DNA of 50,897 bases from JBFMFH01 sp040752275 (GTDB taxonomy: Bacteria > Acidobacteriota > Vicinamibacteria > Vicinamibacterales > JAKQTR01). The translations under genes and the position numbers were made by a program. The first letter of the stretch is position 1. Each line of letters opens with the position of its first letter. This document shows positions 33,393 through 41,317 of the stretch, piece after piece. The DNA lies in the NCBI GenBank assembly GCA_040752275.1, contig JBFMFH010000058.1:1-50897 (forward strand), written 5' to 3'. The notes under the pieces are model-generated. The model was not told where the DNA came from. It made no database searches and worked only from the letters and a program-made list of their open reading frames with translations.

Positions 33393-35474
33393 CTATGCCG
33401 TCTGGTGCAGGAAGATCTCCCGCGGAAGAGAGAGTCCCCGCCGTGCGACCTTGTCGACGAACGTCGGGACGTACCCGGTCGGCACGAACTGGCCGACCAC
33501 CTGACCCTCGGGCGTGAGCCCGCTCTGCTTGAACAGAAAGATGTCGGCCACCTCGAAGCCCTGATCGCCGAGTCCCGTGACCTCCGAGATGTGCGTGATG
33601 CGCCGGGACCCGTCGGCGAGCCTGGCTTGCTGGACCACCAGGTGGACGGCCGAGCCGATCTGATCGCGGATGGCCCGCGCCGGCAGATCCAGGCCTGCCA
33701 TCAGGCTCATGGTCTCGATTCGCGAGAGCGCATCGAGCGGCGTGTTGGCGTGCACCGTGGTCAGGCTGCCGTCGTGCCCGGTGTTCATGGCCTGGAGCAT
33801 ATCGAGCGTCTCTCCGCCGCGGCACTCGCCGACCACAATCCGATCGGGCCGCATCCGCAGCGCGTTCTTCACGAGGTCGCGGATCGTGATGGCGCCCTCC
33901 CCCTCGATGTTCGGGGGCCGGGACTCGAGGCGCACCACATGTTCCTGTCCGAGCCGCAGTTCTGCCGAATCCTCGATCGTCACGATCCGTTCCTCGGCGG
34001 GAATGTAGGACGACAGCAGGTTCAGCAGCGTCGTCTTCCCGGAGCCGGTGCCGCCGGACACGACGATGTTCTGGCGCACGCGGACGGCCACCGAGAGGAA
34101 CGTGGCCATCTGCTGGGTCAGCGAACCGAACCGCACCAGATCCTCGACCGTCAGGAACGCCTTGGCGAATTTCCGGATTGTCAGCGCGGGCCCGTCGAGG
34201 GCCAGCGGCGGGATGATCGCGTTGACGCGAGACCCGTCGGCCAGCCGCGCATCGACCATCGGGACCTTCTCGTCGACGCGGCGGCCGATGGGTGCGACGA
34301 TCCGTTCGATGATGAGCCTGAGCTGGTCGTTGCTGATGAACTGGATGGGCGTCAGTTCGAGCCGGCCCTTGCGCTCGATGAAGATGTGATCGAACCCGTT
34401 GACCATGATCTCCGTCACGGTCGAATCGGCCAGCAGATCCTCCAGCGGGCCGAGCCCGAGCGCCTCGTCCAGCACCTCCTTGGTCAGCTGCAACCGCGCC
34501 TGCCGATCCGAGATCTCCGGGGCCTCTTCCAGCACGAGGGCGTGAACCTTGGCCTCCGCCCGGCGTCGCAACTCGGCGAGCTTCACCGGGTCGCGCATGT
34601 AGTCCATCTCGCCCTTGCGCAGGTCGATCTCCTGAATCAGCCGCCTGTGGAGACGGAGCTTGACATCGCGTTGGGCCGCCGCCGCGCTGGCGGCGGCATC
34701 GGTCGCTTGGACGGCAGCCTGCGCGACCCGGAGACTCCTGGCGGCCACCTCCCGCACGAGGCGATCCAGTTCCCGAGAGATGGGGTGGCGGGGCTGGAGG
34801 GCGAAGATCAACTGCTTGCGGGCCTCGGCCTCCTGCATGGCCAGGGCGTCATCCGGTACGGCAACCGCGACCCGGGCCTGCAGTACGTTCTGGGCTACCT
34901 CCGGAGTGATGGCTGCCCGGGCCGGGACGCGGTTCAGCGCCAGCAGGACGGCGTCGCGGCCGATCTGGAGTCCACGGAGGTAGTCCAGGACGAATCGGGC
35001 ACGCTCCAGGCCGTGCGTCGACGGCTCGACGATCACGCAGACCACGTCGGCCTGGTCGAGGAATGCCGAGGCCACGGAAGTCCCGGGCGATCCGAGATCG
35101 ACAACGATGTTGGCGAACATCCGCCGGCACAAGTCGATGACGCGCCTCACGCGCTCGGGCGTGATAGCGCGGGCCTGCTGGGCATCGGACACGATTGCCA
35201 GGACCGAGTGGACGGCGCTCGGACTCGTCAGCTGCCCGTAGAACGCGTCGGCTGTGGTCTTGTCCAGAATCGGCGCGAGTTCACCCAGCGCCCGGCTGCG
35301 GTCGATCCCGAGCCGCGCCAGGTCGTTGGCGGGGACTGGGAAGTGCGCGTCGACGAAGAGCGCGCGCCCGTTGACGTACTGGGGCAACGCCCCCGCCAGG
35401 TTCATCGCCATCGACGTCGCCCCGCTCGCGCCGCTGGCGCCGCAGACCACGATGAGCTTGCCTCCAGGACCCAC
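33393..35474 (-). CDS. tadA: Fused TadZ/CpaE-like ATPase and TadA/CpaF secretion ATPase
   Basis: A 693-residue protein from GTG 35474 (GGAGG upstream). Residues 1 to about 245 resemble the MinD-like TadZ/CpaE localisation factor, but the Walker A region reads CGASGASGATSMAMN with no lysine. After a helical linker, residues about 290-693 are CpaF/TadA: TEIMVNGFDHIFIERKG, a Walker A SGGTGSGKTT with K480, MRPDRIVVGECRGGE, and GSLTTVHANTPLDALSR. TadA drives Flp pilus assembly and, in some systems, retraction. TadZ and TadA are normally separate adjacent genes, so this is a fusion. No stop or frameshift is visible at the junction. Confidence 0.92.
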   Translation of the reverse strand: MGPGGKLIVVCGASGASGATSMAMNLAGALPQYVNGRALFVDAHFPVPANDLARLGIDRSRALGELAPILDKTTADAFYGQLTSPSAVHSVLAIVSDAQQARAITPERVRRVIDLCRRMFANIVVDLGSPGTSVASAFLDQADVVCVIVEPSTHGLERARFVLDYLRGLQIGRDAVLLALNRVPARAAITPEVAQNVLQARVAVAVPDDALAMQEAEARKQLIFALQPRHPISRELDRLVREVAARSLRVAQAAVQATDAAASAAAAQRDVKLRLHRRLIQEIDLRKGEMDYMRDPVKLAELRRRAEAKVHALVLEEAPEISDRQARLQLTKEVLDEALGLGPLEDLLADSTVTEIMVNGFDHIFIERKGRLELTPIQFISNDQLRLIIERIVAPIGRRVDEKVPMVDARLADGSRVNAIIPPLALDGPALTIRKFAKAFLTVEDLVRFGSLTQQMATFLSVAVRVRQNIVVSGGTGSGKTTLLNLLSSYIPAEERIVTIEDSAELRLGQEHVVRLESRPPNIEGEGAITIRDLVKNALRMRPDRIVVGECRGGETLDMLQAMNTGHDGSLTTVHANTPLDALSRIETMSLMAGLDLPARAIRDQIGSAVHLVVQQARLADGSRRITHISEVTGLGDQGFEVADIFLFKQSGLTPEGQVVGQFVPTGYVPTFVDKVARRGLSLPREIFLHQTA

Positions 35475-35499
35475 GCGTGCCTCCGTGCCGCCCGTCGCG

Positions 35500-36777
35500 T
35501 CAGGGGCGCGGCCCGTCGGCCGGACCCTGCAGAGACGGGGTAATGGCGATCACGAGCACCGTCGATGGCGAAGGTGACTGCCCGCCGCCACCTTTCACGA
35601 TCGAACTGGGCGACGGGATCAGGGATCCACCGGCGCGCGGCTCGCCTGGCGCCGATGCCATCGCGACGGAGGGTTCCACCAGGCCCGCCAGTTCCTGTTC
35701 GGTGATGTAGCGCGTCTGTCCGGAGACGCGCGAGAACTGCAGCTTGGCCCTCAGCCAGATCGGCGTACGCTGGTCGAAGGAGCCAATGGGCAGGTTCGTG
35801 TCGATGACAACGGCCGTCGTGATGGTGGTGCCGCTGACGGTCGGCGTGAGCGAGATGCTCAGGCCCCGTGGCTGCCCGGCCGCGGGGGACTGGGCGCCGA
35901 CGGGCAGGAATTGCCGGGCCTCCCGGCCTTCCCCCGTCGTGATTGCGGCCATCTGGACGCGTGTGCCCTGGGGGCCCAGAACTTCGGGCGGCGGACCCGA
36001 TGCCGGCGACTCGTACACCTCGATCACGTAGACGATGCTCCGCGCGGCACCTGGCTGCCCGAGAGGAGCGGCCGGCGGCCCTGGCACGATCGGCGTGGCC
36101 GGCGGCGGACCCGGCGGGAGCGGCACGGGTTGTGCCGCCCCAGGCACCGGCTTGCGAGCTGGCGGAGGCGGTTCGGGCTCGACCACGACCTTGCCGGCGG
36201 CCGCCGGGTCGCGCGTGACCGGTCGAGTTGCCCCCGGATCCCCGACTGCACCGCCGGTGGGATCTCCGGCGGGCGGGGCCGCCGGGTCCGCACCCGGCAG
36301 GGTCACCATCACCAGGATGTCGCCGGCGGCCTGTGCCAGGGTCCGGAGATCGTCGAGGTCCTTCTGGGTGTTCACGGTCCCGCTCAACACGATCCGGCTG
36401 CCGAGCCTCTTGACCGTGACAGCGGGATACGGGCGCAGCAGATCGGTCAGATCGGTGAGCAGTCGCTGGAACTCGCGGGTGATGACGTCGATTTCGACCT
36501 CGTCCCGCTTCGTCCCACCCTGGTCCCACACCGTGAGCGTCGTGAATCCCTCGCCGTTGGCAATCAGCAGAATCTCACGCCTGCCCGAGACGACCCGGAA
36601 ATCGCAGACCGACGGATTCGCGACGGCGATGTCGCCGATCGGGTAGCCGGGACGCAGGGTGCGCTGCTCGCCAACCACGAGCCGCTCGGATCGCGTCGGC
36701 TGGGATTGCGCGGCAGCAGCAACGCATGCCGCGATCGCCAGCACGACGGCGCCGACCATGCCTGAGCTTCGCATCAC
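35500..36777 (-). CDS. cpaC: CpaC/RcpA-like secretin-related protein, degenerate C-terminus
   Basis: A 425-residue protein with a signal peptide (residues 1-23), the pilus-assembly N-terminal domain (LVVGEQRTLRPGYPIGDIAVANPSV in the family position), a BON-like segment (YPAVTVKRLGSRIVLSGTVN) and a long Pro-rich linker. The C-terminal part shows secretin-like strands (GLSISLTPTVSG, STVLVIAITPSLQ) but I cannot find the usual VPxLGxxPxLGxLF lip motif. CpaC normally forms the outer-membrane channel. Either this is a divergent secretin or it is a CpaC-type periplasmic protein that works with a channel encoded elsewhere. Confidence 0.75.
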   Translation of the reverse strand: MMRSSGMVGAVVLAIAACVAAAAQSQPTRSERLVVGEQRTLRPGYPIGDIAVANPSVCDFRVVSGRREILLIANGEGFTTLTVWDQGGTKRDEVEIDVITREFQRLLTDLTDLLRPYPAVTVKRLGSRIVLSGTVNTQKDLDDLRTLAQAAGDILVMVTLPGADPAAPPAGDPTGGAVGDPGATRPVTRDPAAAGKVVVEPEPPPPARKPVPGAAQPVPLPPGPPPATPIVPGPPAAPLGQPGAARSIVYVIEVYESPASGPPPEVLGPQGTRVQMAAITTGEGREARQFLPVGAQSPAAGQPRGLSISLTPTVSGTTITTAVVIDTNLPIGSFDQRTPIWLRAKLQFSRVSGQTRYITEQELAGLVEPSVAMASAPGEPRAGGSLIPSPSSIVKGGGGQSPSPSTVLVIAITPSLQGPADGPRP

Positions 36778-36818
36778 TCACTCCCTGCCGCCTGCCGGGT
36801 GAGGCCGGCCGACGTCGG

Positions 36819-37649
36819 TTACCGCCCGCCTCGCATCTCGCGCCAGGACGGGCGCGGTTTCCGCTTCACGGGAATCGGGATCTTCAGGAACTGGCCTTCC
36901 TCGAGCCTGGGGATCTCCACAATCGCCGAGTCGAGGCTCGACCGCAGGGCGAGCGTGAGCGCGCCCAGGTGCTGCGCAAGGACGATCTCCTGGACCTGCT
37001 GGGGCGACAGCAACAACGTCACGTTCGATATCTCGGGCGGACCCGATGGCGCCGGCTCGGGCTCGCCGTCCGGACCTGGGGGGGCGGCGGGCTGCTCGCC
37101 GAGCGAACCGCCGGCGGCGATGATCTGGACGTTCTGGGCGACGGTGATCGCCTCGGTCCGTTCGTTCGAGTAGGTGATCTCGGTGCCCACGGCGCCCGAC
37201 GGCACCCCGTACTCGAAGATGCCGACAATGTCGACGAAGTTCCCCGGCCGGAGCAGCCCCGCCACGCCCGTGACGTCGTCCACCGCCATGGAGAGGGCAC
37301 GCATCCCGCGGGGAACGTTGAACGCCAGGGCCTCGCGGCCACCCTCGAAGAGGGCCGTGCCGGACACCTGCGACCCTTTGGGCAGGGGAACGGCCGCGAC
37401 ACGGCCGACCACCTCGCTGATCTGAGCGATGGCACCGGGTTGGACGTACTTCTTCGGGATCTGAACCGTGCCGACGACACGCTCGTCGAGCGCCGTGTTT
37501 GCCAGGATGTCCTGCGTCGTCACGACGATGTCCTGGAGGGCGGCCTGCTCGAGCAACTCGCTCTCGCGAGCTCCGAGGTAGAGCGCCATCGCGATCAGGG
37601 CAAACACGCCGGCTGCCACCGACAACAGCAACGCCATTCGGGTCTTCAT
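36819..37649 (-). CDS. cpaB: Flp pilus assembly protein CpaB/RcpC
   Basis: A 276-residue protein with an N-terminal membrane anchor (MALLLSVAAGVFALIAMALY), a SAF-like domain (DILANTALDERVVGTVQIPKKYV) and the CpaB segment (RALSMAVDDVTGVAGLLRPG, FVDIVGIFEYG). CpaB is periplasmic and supports the secretin and pilin glycosylation or stability in model Tad systems. It precedes cpaC by 41 nt. Sequence and length are ordinary. Confidence 0.9.
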   Translation of the reverse strand: MKTRMALLLSVAAGVFALIAMALYLGARESELLEQAALQDIVVTTQDILANTALDERVVGTVQIPKKYVQPGAIAQISEVVGRVAAVPLPKGSQVSGTALFEGGREALAFNVPRGMRALSMAVDDVTGVAGLLRPGNFVDIVGIFEYGVPSGAVGTEITYSNERTEAITVAQNVQIIAAGGSLGEQPAAPPGPDGEPEPAPSGPPEISNVTLLLSPQQVQEIVLAQHLGALTLALRSSLDSAIVEIPRLEEGQFLKIPIPVKRKPRPSWREMRGGR

Positions 37650-37682
37650 GATGATGTGCTCCGGATGCCTCTCATGGTTCGC

Positions 37683-38204
37683 TCACCGCCCCGCCCTGCC
37701 GGGAGCAGGCGGTGTGGCCAGCAACCCTGCGATCAGTCCCAGTTCGAGATCGCTCCAGGCCCCCGAGGCGATCGCCAGGGCGGTGGGGTCGAGACGGCCG
37801 GCGATGCCCGCCATCGCGTCCGCCTGTGTGCCTCGTCCGAGCTTGATTCGCTTGAATCCGCCCGGCCGCCCCTGGGTGGTCTTGATTCGCAGGTCTTCCT
37901 GGGTCAGCCCGTATGGTTTGAAGAACGCCACGAGGGGCACGAGCTGGAATCTCCCCTCGAACTTGCTGGTCCATCTCGTCTCGTACTTCACGTTCGGCCG
38001 GTTGTCCGGATAGGCAACCCGTGCGAACAGTCTGGCATGCGCGGAGGTCGCGAGATGGTACGAGTAGAGGTCGATGAGAAACACCTGAACGACCACGGCG
38101 ATCAGGAGGACGAGCCCCCACGCCATCAGGACCGTCTCGGTCATGGCCTGGCCGCGGTCGGATCCGGCGGCCAGGCAGCGCCGTGCCAGGCGCACTCGAC
38201 GCAT
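37683..38204 (-). CDS. TadE-like pseudopilin (second)
   Basis: A 173-residue protein with a prepilin-like motif DRG-QAMTETVLMAWG (Gly cleavage, Glu at +5) followed by a transmembrane helix and a soluble domain. ATG 38204 overlaps the upstream stop in a TGATG arrangement; ATG 38225 is an alternative giving seven more residues. TadE-like pseudopilins are processed like pilins and assist Flp assembly. It lies between the TadG-like gene and cpaB. Confidence 0.75.
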   Translation of the reverse strand: MRRVRLARRCLAAGSDRGQAMTETVLMAWGLVLLIAVVVQVFLIDLYSYHLATSAHARLFARVAYPDNRPNVKYETRWTSKFEGRFQLVPLVAFFKPYGLTQEDLRIKTTQGRPGGFKRIKLGRGTQADAMAGIAGRLDPTALAIASGAWSDLELGLIAGLLATPPAPGRAGR

Positions 38205-39139
38205 CAGTGTGTCAGCGTTCGCCATCGCTGGTTCCAGGTGTCCATGACCCCGCCGAGCAGGTCCCGAACGGGGATCATCTTGGTGACGTAGGTCGCCTCG
38301 CCCTTTTCGATGTTTCCCCCGACCGGTTTCGCGGCGGCCACGGCGGTCATCTCGGGAATCAGATTGGGGCCGAAGAGCTCGTCGAAGACCCGGGCGCCCG
38401 TGGCCGGCGCTTTGACGACCCACACAAAGGCCACCGGAGGCGTGCCTTCCTTCTTGCGAAACCACAGGCCCACCGATGCCGTTCGGCTCACCCGCACGGG
38501 TCCGGGCCGGAAGACCAGGCAGGTGTAGCGCAAGCGCCTGTTGGCGGCCGGCCCACCTGCCGCCTTGGGAGAAGTCCCCTGAGGCACTTCCTCCAGGTCG
38601 ACGACCCGCCCCCTCGGGCGCTGTGGCCCGACGCCGAGGGCCGCGTCGCCCTCCGTGAAGGTGACGCGCTCCTGTCCGGCGTACCGATCGGGGAACAAGT
38701 CGCCGATGTTGTAGTGCGTGACCCGGCCCGCTTCGCTGACCGCGCGCGCGCCGTACCCGGCGTTTACGGCATCGATGATGCGGGCCTCGGCCGCCTGTCC
38801 CGATCCGAACGAGGCCGTTGCGCGGCCCGAGATCAGGCAGGGCATGTACCATTTCCCGATCACCCTGCTGAGCGTGGCCCAGCCACGCTGAATCCTGCGG
38901 TTGCGTTCGGCCAGCGTGTTCATGCCCCGGGCCATCTCGGTGGCTCCCGTGAAGGCCCCGGCATCGGCAGCCATCTGCAGAAAGACCCGGCGGTTGACCG
39001 CCTGGCCGACGTTGATGACCGTGCTCACCAGCACGATGAGCCCGAAGAGGATCGTCGCGACGAAGACGAACGTCTGGCCGTCCTCGCGCAGCGCCCGGAC
39101 CATCGGTCGGGCGGGGCGCCTGTCAGTCTTTCGCGGCAT
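38204..39139 (-). CDS. tadG: TadG-like protein (Flp pilus assembly, TadG N-terminal domain)
   Basis: A 311-residue protein. The N-terminal segment EDGQTFVFVATILFGLIVLVSTVINVGQ spans a single transmembrane helix, continuing NRRVFLQMAADAGAFTGA, the signature of TadG N-terminal domains. The remainder is soluble and extracytoplasmic. The usual long von Willebrand-type C-terminal domain of TadG is absent, so it is a short form. It overlaps the TadE gene upstream by 17 bases. Confidence 0.8.
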   Translation of the reverse strand: MPRKTDRRPARPMVRALREDGQTFVFVATILFGLIVLVSTVINVGQAVNRRVFLQMAADAGAFTGATEMARGMNTLAERNRRIQRGWATLSRVIGKWYMPCLISGRATASFGSGQAAEARIIDAVNAGYGARAVSEAGRVTHYNIGDLFPDRYAGQERVTFTEGDAALGVGPQRPRGRVVDLEEVPQGTSPKAAGGPAANRRLRYTCLVFRPGPVRVSRTASVGLWFRKKEGTPPVAFVWVVKAPATGARVFDELFGPNLIPEMTAVAAAKPVGGNIEKGEATYVTKMIPVRDLLGGVMDTWNQRWRTLTH

Positions 39140-39584
39140 TGTCTCCGGTCTCCGGAATGTCGGGCTGTGCGCACACCGGAGCCTCCGAGCGCACCACGGT
39201 CCGGCCGCCCGGGGCGTTGTTGAACAGCGGGTAGGCGAACGGCACCCGCAGCTCTACGCGGTAGTTGTCGCCGACCCGCTCGAGTTTGGACGCCCCGCCG
39301 CCCCACGGCAGGATGCGCAGCACGGTCGTCCCGGCTTCCCGGGGCCGTGCATCCTGCCTCCCGCCGTACATCGCGACGCGGGCCCCGGCGAAGGCGGCGT
39401 AGTTGGTCACGTGCCGTGTCACCGCCAGCATCGACAGGTGGATCAGCGCGAGGACGATCATCATGACGATCGTCAGCGAGACGCACGTCTCCACCATCGA
39501 CTGGCCGGAGGTGCGCTGCGCCCGGCACAGCCGCACCTCCCGACTCGAGCGCCATCGAAGCATCATCAACACTGTACCGGGCAT
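39123..39584 (-). CDS. tadE: TadE-like pseudopilin
   Basis: A 153-residue protein with the motif TSG-QSMVETCVSL (Gly cleavage, Glu at +5), a transmembrane helix (IVMMIVLALIHLSMLAV) and a small C-terminal domain (YRVELRVPFAYPLFNNAPGG). These match the TadE family. The gene starts 7 nt after the flp stop and overlaps tadG. An alternative start a few codons in (MMLRW) is possible. Confidence 0.85.
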   Translation of the reverse strand: MPGTVLMMLRWRSSREVRLCRAQRTSGQSMVETCVSLTIVMMIVLALIHLSMLAVTRHVTNYAAFAGARVAMYGGRQDARPREAGTTVLRILPWGGGASKLERVGDNYRVELRVPFAYPLFNNAPGGRTVVRSEAPVCAQPDIPETGDNAAKD

Positions 39585-39591
39585 CAGGTCG

Positions 39592-39798
39592 CTACTGAAG
39601 CACGTCCTTGACCTTCTTGGCGAACTTGGTCATGCCATCGGTCACCTCGGTCCTGAAGATCCCGAGGATCGTGATGATGATCGCCACGATGACGCCGGCG
39701 ATGACCAAGTACTCGCTCGACGTCTGTCCCCGCTCGTTGCGAAGACGATCCTTCAGCCGCCAGCCCAACGTCTGCATCCGAACCAGGAGACTCAGCAT
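39592..39798 (-). CDS. flp: Flp-type major pilin
   Basis: A 68-residue prepilin; ATG 39798 has a strong AGGAGGAG 8 bases upstream, the best ribosome-binding site in the island, as expected for the main subunit. Motif ERG-QTSSEYLVIAG (cleavage after G24, E29, Y30) starts a hydrophobic helix and is followed by LGIFRTEVTDGMTKFAKKV. This tail is reproduced in the N-terminus of the protein at 15794. The earlier in-frame start at 39867 lacks support. Confidence 0.92.
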   Translation of the reverse strand: MLSLLVRMQTLGWRLKDRLRNERGQTSSEYLVIAGVIVAIIITILGIFRTEVTDGMTKFAKKVKDVLQ

Positions 39799-39842
39799 GG
39801 TGCACTCCTCCTGCGGGCCCAGCGTTGCCCGCCGTTGTTGTC

Positions 39843-39865
39843 GCGGGAGCCACCCGGCCTCCCGC
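39843..39865 (-). promoter_or_regulatory. Hairpin in the flp leader
   Basis: GCGGGAG and CTCCCGC form a 7-bp stem with a 9-base loop in the 114-nt gap between the two short pilin genes, about 45 bases 5' of flp. No T run follows it in the direction of transcription. It could stabilise the flp message after processing; no promoter hexamers were found here. Confidence 0.4.
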
Positions 39866-39912
39866 ACCCGATCACCCCCGCACCTCCGTCCATCGACCGG
39901 CCGATCGGCAGC

Positions 39913-40077
39913 TCACCCGTTCGTAAAATAGAGGACGAGCCGCTTGAAGAAGGCGACAAAGGCCGCCGCTACCGGCGCGACCAGCAGCGTCATGCAGGCG
40001 ATCACGGTGGCCGCCGTGAGACCCAGCACGACGACGTACTCGCTGAGCGCCTGACCTCTCTCGCGCCGGTGGTTCAT
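39913..40077 (-). CDS. Short Flp-type pilin (54 residues)
   Basis: A 54-residue open frame beginning MNHRRERG-QALSEYVVVLG: cleavage expected after Gly, Glu at +5, Tyr at +6. The mature peptide is 46 residues, with a helix (LTAATVIACMTLLVAPVAAAFVAF) and a short basic/aromatic tail ending FTNG. It is the second gene after the PP2C gene, with 15 nt between them, and precedes flp. The ribosome-binding site is weak (GATGGCGG). Its perfect prepilin motif and position make it a real gene despite its size; it may be a minor pilin. Confidence 0.8.
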   Translation of the reverse strand: MNHRRERGQALSEYVVVLGLTAATVIACMTLLVAPVAAAFVAFFKRLVLYFTNG

Positions 40078-40092
40078 ACGACCGCCATCAGG

Positions 40093-41025
40093 TTACGGCG
40101 CCGCGACCGACACGGCGTGCGCGACGTTTCGCACGAAGTCCCTCAGCGCTGGGACCAGGATCGCCGTCAGCGTGATGCCGACGGCGGCCAGCATGCCCGC
40201 CGCCACCAGATACTCGGCGAGCGTCTGACCCGATTCCGAGCCAACCTGGCTCAGCCGGCCGTGGACGACGGGCTTCACGACCACCGCCGTCACGTTGTCC
40301 GGGCCGCCGGCCGCGTTGGCGGCGTCGACGAGCGCCCGCGCCAGCCCGGGCAGATCATCACCTGCGTTCGTCGTGCCCACCATGCGCGCGAGGCCGTCAT
40401 CTCCCAGCGGGCCGTAGAGCCCGTCGCTGCACAGCACGAGCAGGTCGCCCGGTTCCACCTGGGCCTGCCGCACCTCGACGTCAAGGGCGGGCGATGTGCC
40501 CAGGGCCCTCGTCAGAACGTGCCGCATCGCGTCCTTCCGGATCGACTCGGGTGAGGCCCCGGCTCGGGCCATCGACGCCGCCCACGAGTCGTCGTGGGAG
40601 AGCTGACTCACCATGCCGCCTCTGACCAGGTAGAGACGGCTGTCCCCGACATTCGCGAACGTGATCCGGTTGCCGGCGACGAGGACGGCGACGATCGTCG
40701 ACCCCATGCCGTCGTACTGGGGTTGGCGCTGCGCCTCGTAGCGAACCTGCTGATTGGCGAGCTGGATGGCGCTCTTGAGTTGGTTGGCCTCGAACGAAAG
40801 CGTGGTACTGAACCCGAATGGCCAGGTGATCCCGGCGTCCGATCGCGACGAGCGCACGAACCCGGCGAGGGTGTCGATGGCCACGCGCGAGGCGACCTCG
40901 CCGGCATTGTGGCCACCCATCCCATCGGCCACCGCGAACAGCCCGGTGTCGAGGTCGGCGAGGAAGCAGTCCTCATTCGACGAACGGGTCCGGCCGACAT
41001 CGGTAACACCCGCCGCGCGAGTCAT
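40093..41025 (-). CDS. PP2C-type Ser/Thr phosphatase fused to a Flp-type pilin segment
   Basis: A 310-residue protein; ATG 41025 has AGGAGGG 4 bases upstream. Residues 1-250 form a PP2C phosphatase: SSNEDC at 15-20, VADGMGGHN with D34, NVGDSRLYLVR, LLVLCSDGLYG and GGPDNVTAVVV, covering the metal-binding aspartates. After a short linker, residues 266-310 read GQTLAEYLVAAGMLAAVGI and on to a second hydrophobic stretch, which is the type IVb prepilin motif (Gly, then Glu at +5 and Tyr). The frame is continuous. Possible readings are a membrane-tethered phosphatase, a phosphatase processed by prepilin peptidase, or two genes joined by a lost stop. A GTG at the junction could also start a separate pilin. 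Confidence 0.85.
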   Translation of the reverse strand: MTRAAGVTDVGRTRSSNEDCFLADLDTGLFAVADGMGGHNAGEVASRVAIDTLAGFVRSSRSDAGITWPFGFSTTLSFEANQLKSAIQLANQQVRYEAQRQPQYDGMGSTIVAVLVAGNRITFANVGDSRLYLVRGGMVSQLSHDDSWAASMARAGASPESIRKDAMRHVLTRALGTSPALDVEVRQAQVEPGDLLVLCSDGLYGPLGDDGLARMVGTTNAGDDLPGLARALVDAANAAGGPDNVTAVVVKPVVHGRLSQVGSESGQTLAEYLVAAGMLAAVGITLTAILVPALRDFVRNVAHAVSVAAP

Positions 41026-41027
41026 CA

Positions 41028-41246
41028 GCCCTCCTCGAAAAGCCGCAGATCCGTCCCGATCAGTCCGGGGGTCTCGGGGGCGTCGCCCGACCGAACAGCA
41101 AGACCCGGACCCACGCTTCGATGACCGGGCCGGCGCGCCGTCCTCTGCCAGAAGTGCCCTTCCCAGAACAACTTGGGGAACCATGGTCCCTGGGGCTTGG
41201 ACGCGACGACGAATAGGAGTGGTTGATATTCATCATCGCGGCTCAC
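41028..41246 (-). CDS. Possible small ORF upstream of the PP2C gene
   Basis: A 73-codon open frame (MSRDDEYQPLLFVVASKPQG at its start) whose TGA overlaps the PP2C start codon by one base (TGATG). Third-position GC is about 71 percent by hand count, lower than the island's genes, and I recognise no family. It occupies most of the 292-nt gap 41026-41317 between the histidine kinase gene and the PP2C gene, where I found no convincing sigma-70 or sigma-54 promoter. It may be leader sequence rather than a gene. Confidence 0.25.
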
Positions 41247-41317
41247 CGTTGTGATTGGATTTCATCAGGCGGCCAGGACCAGCCCGCTCCATTTCCCGGA
41301 CACGAGCGAACGCCGAA

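Noticed and set aside
41026..41317. Sigma-54 promoter (GG-N10-GC) before the PP2C gene
   Set aside because: A GGGCACTTCTGGCA stretch looked similar but the spacing is wrong.
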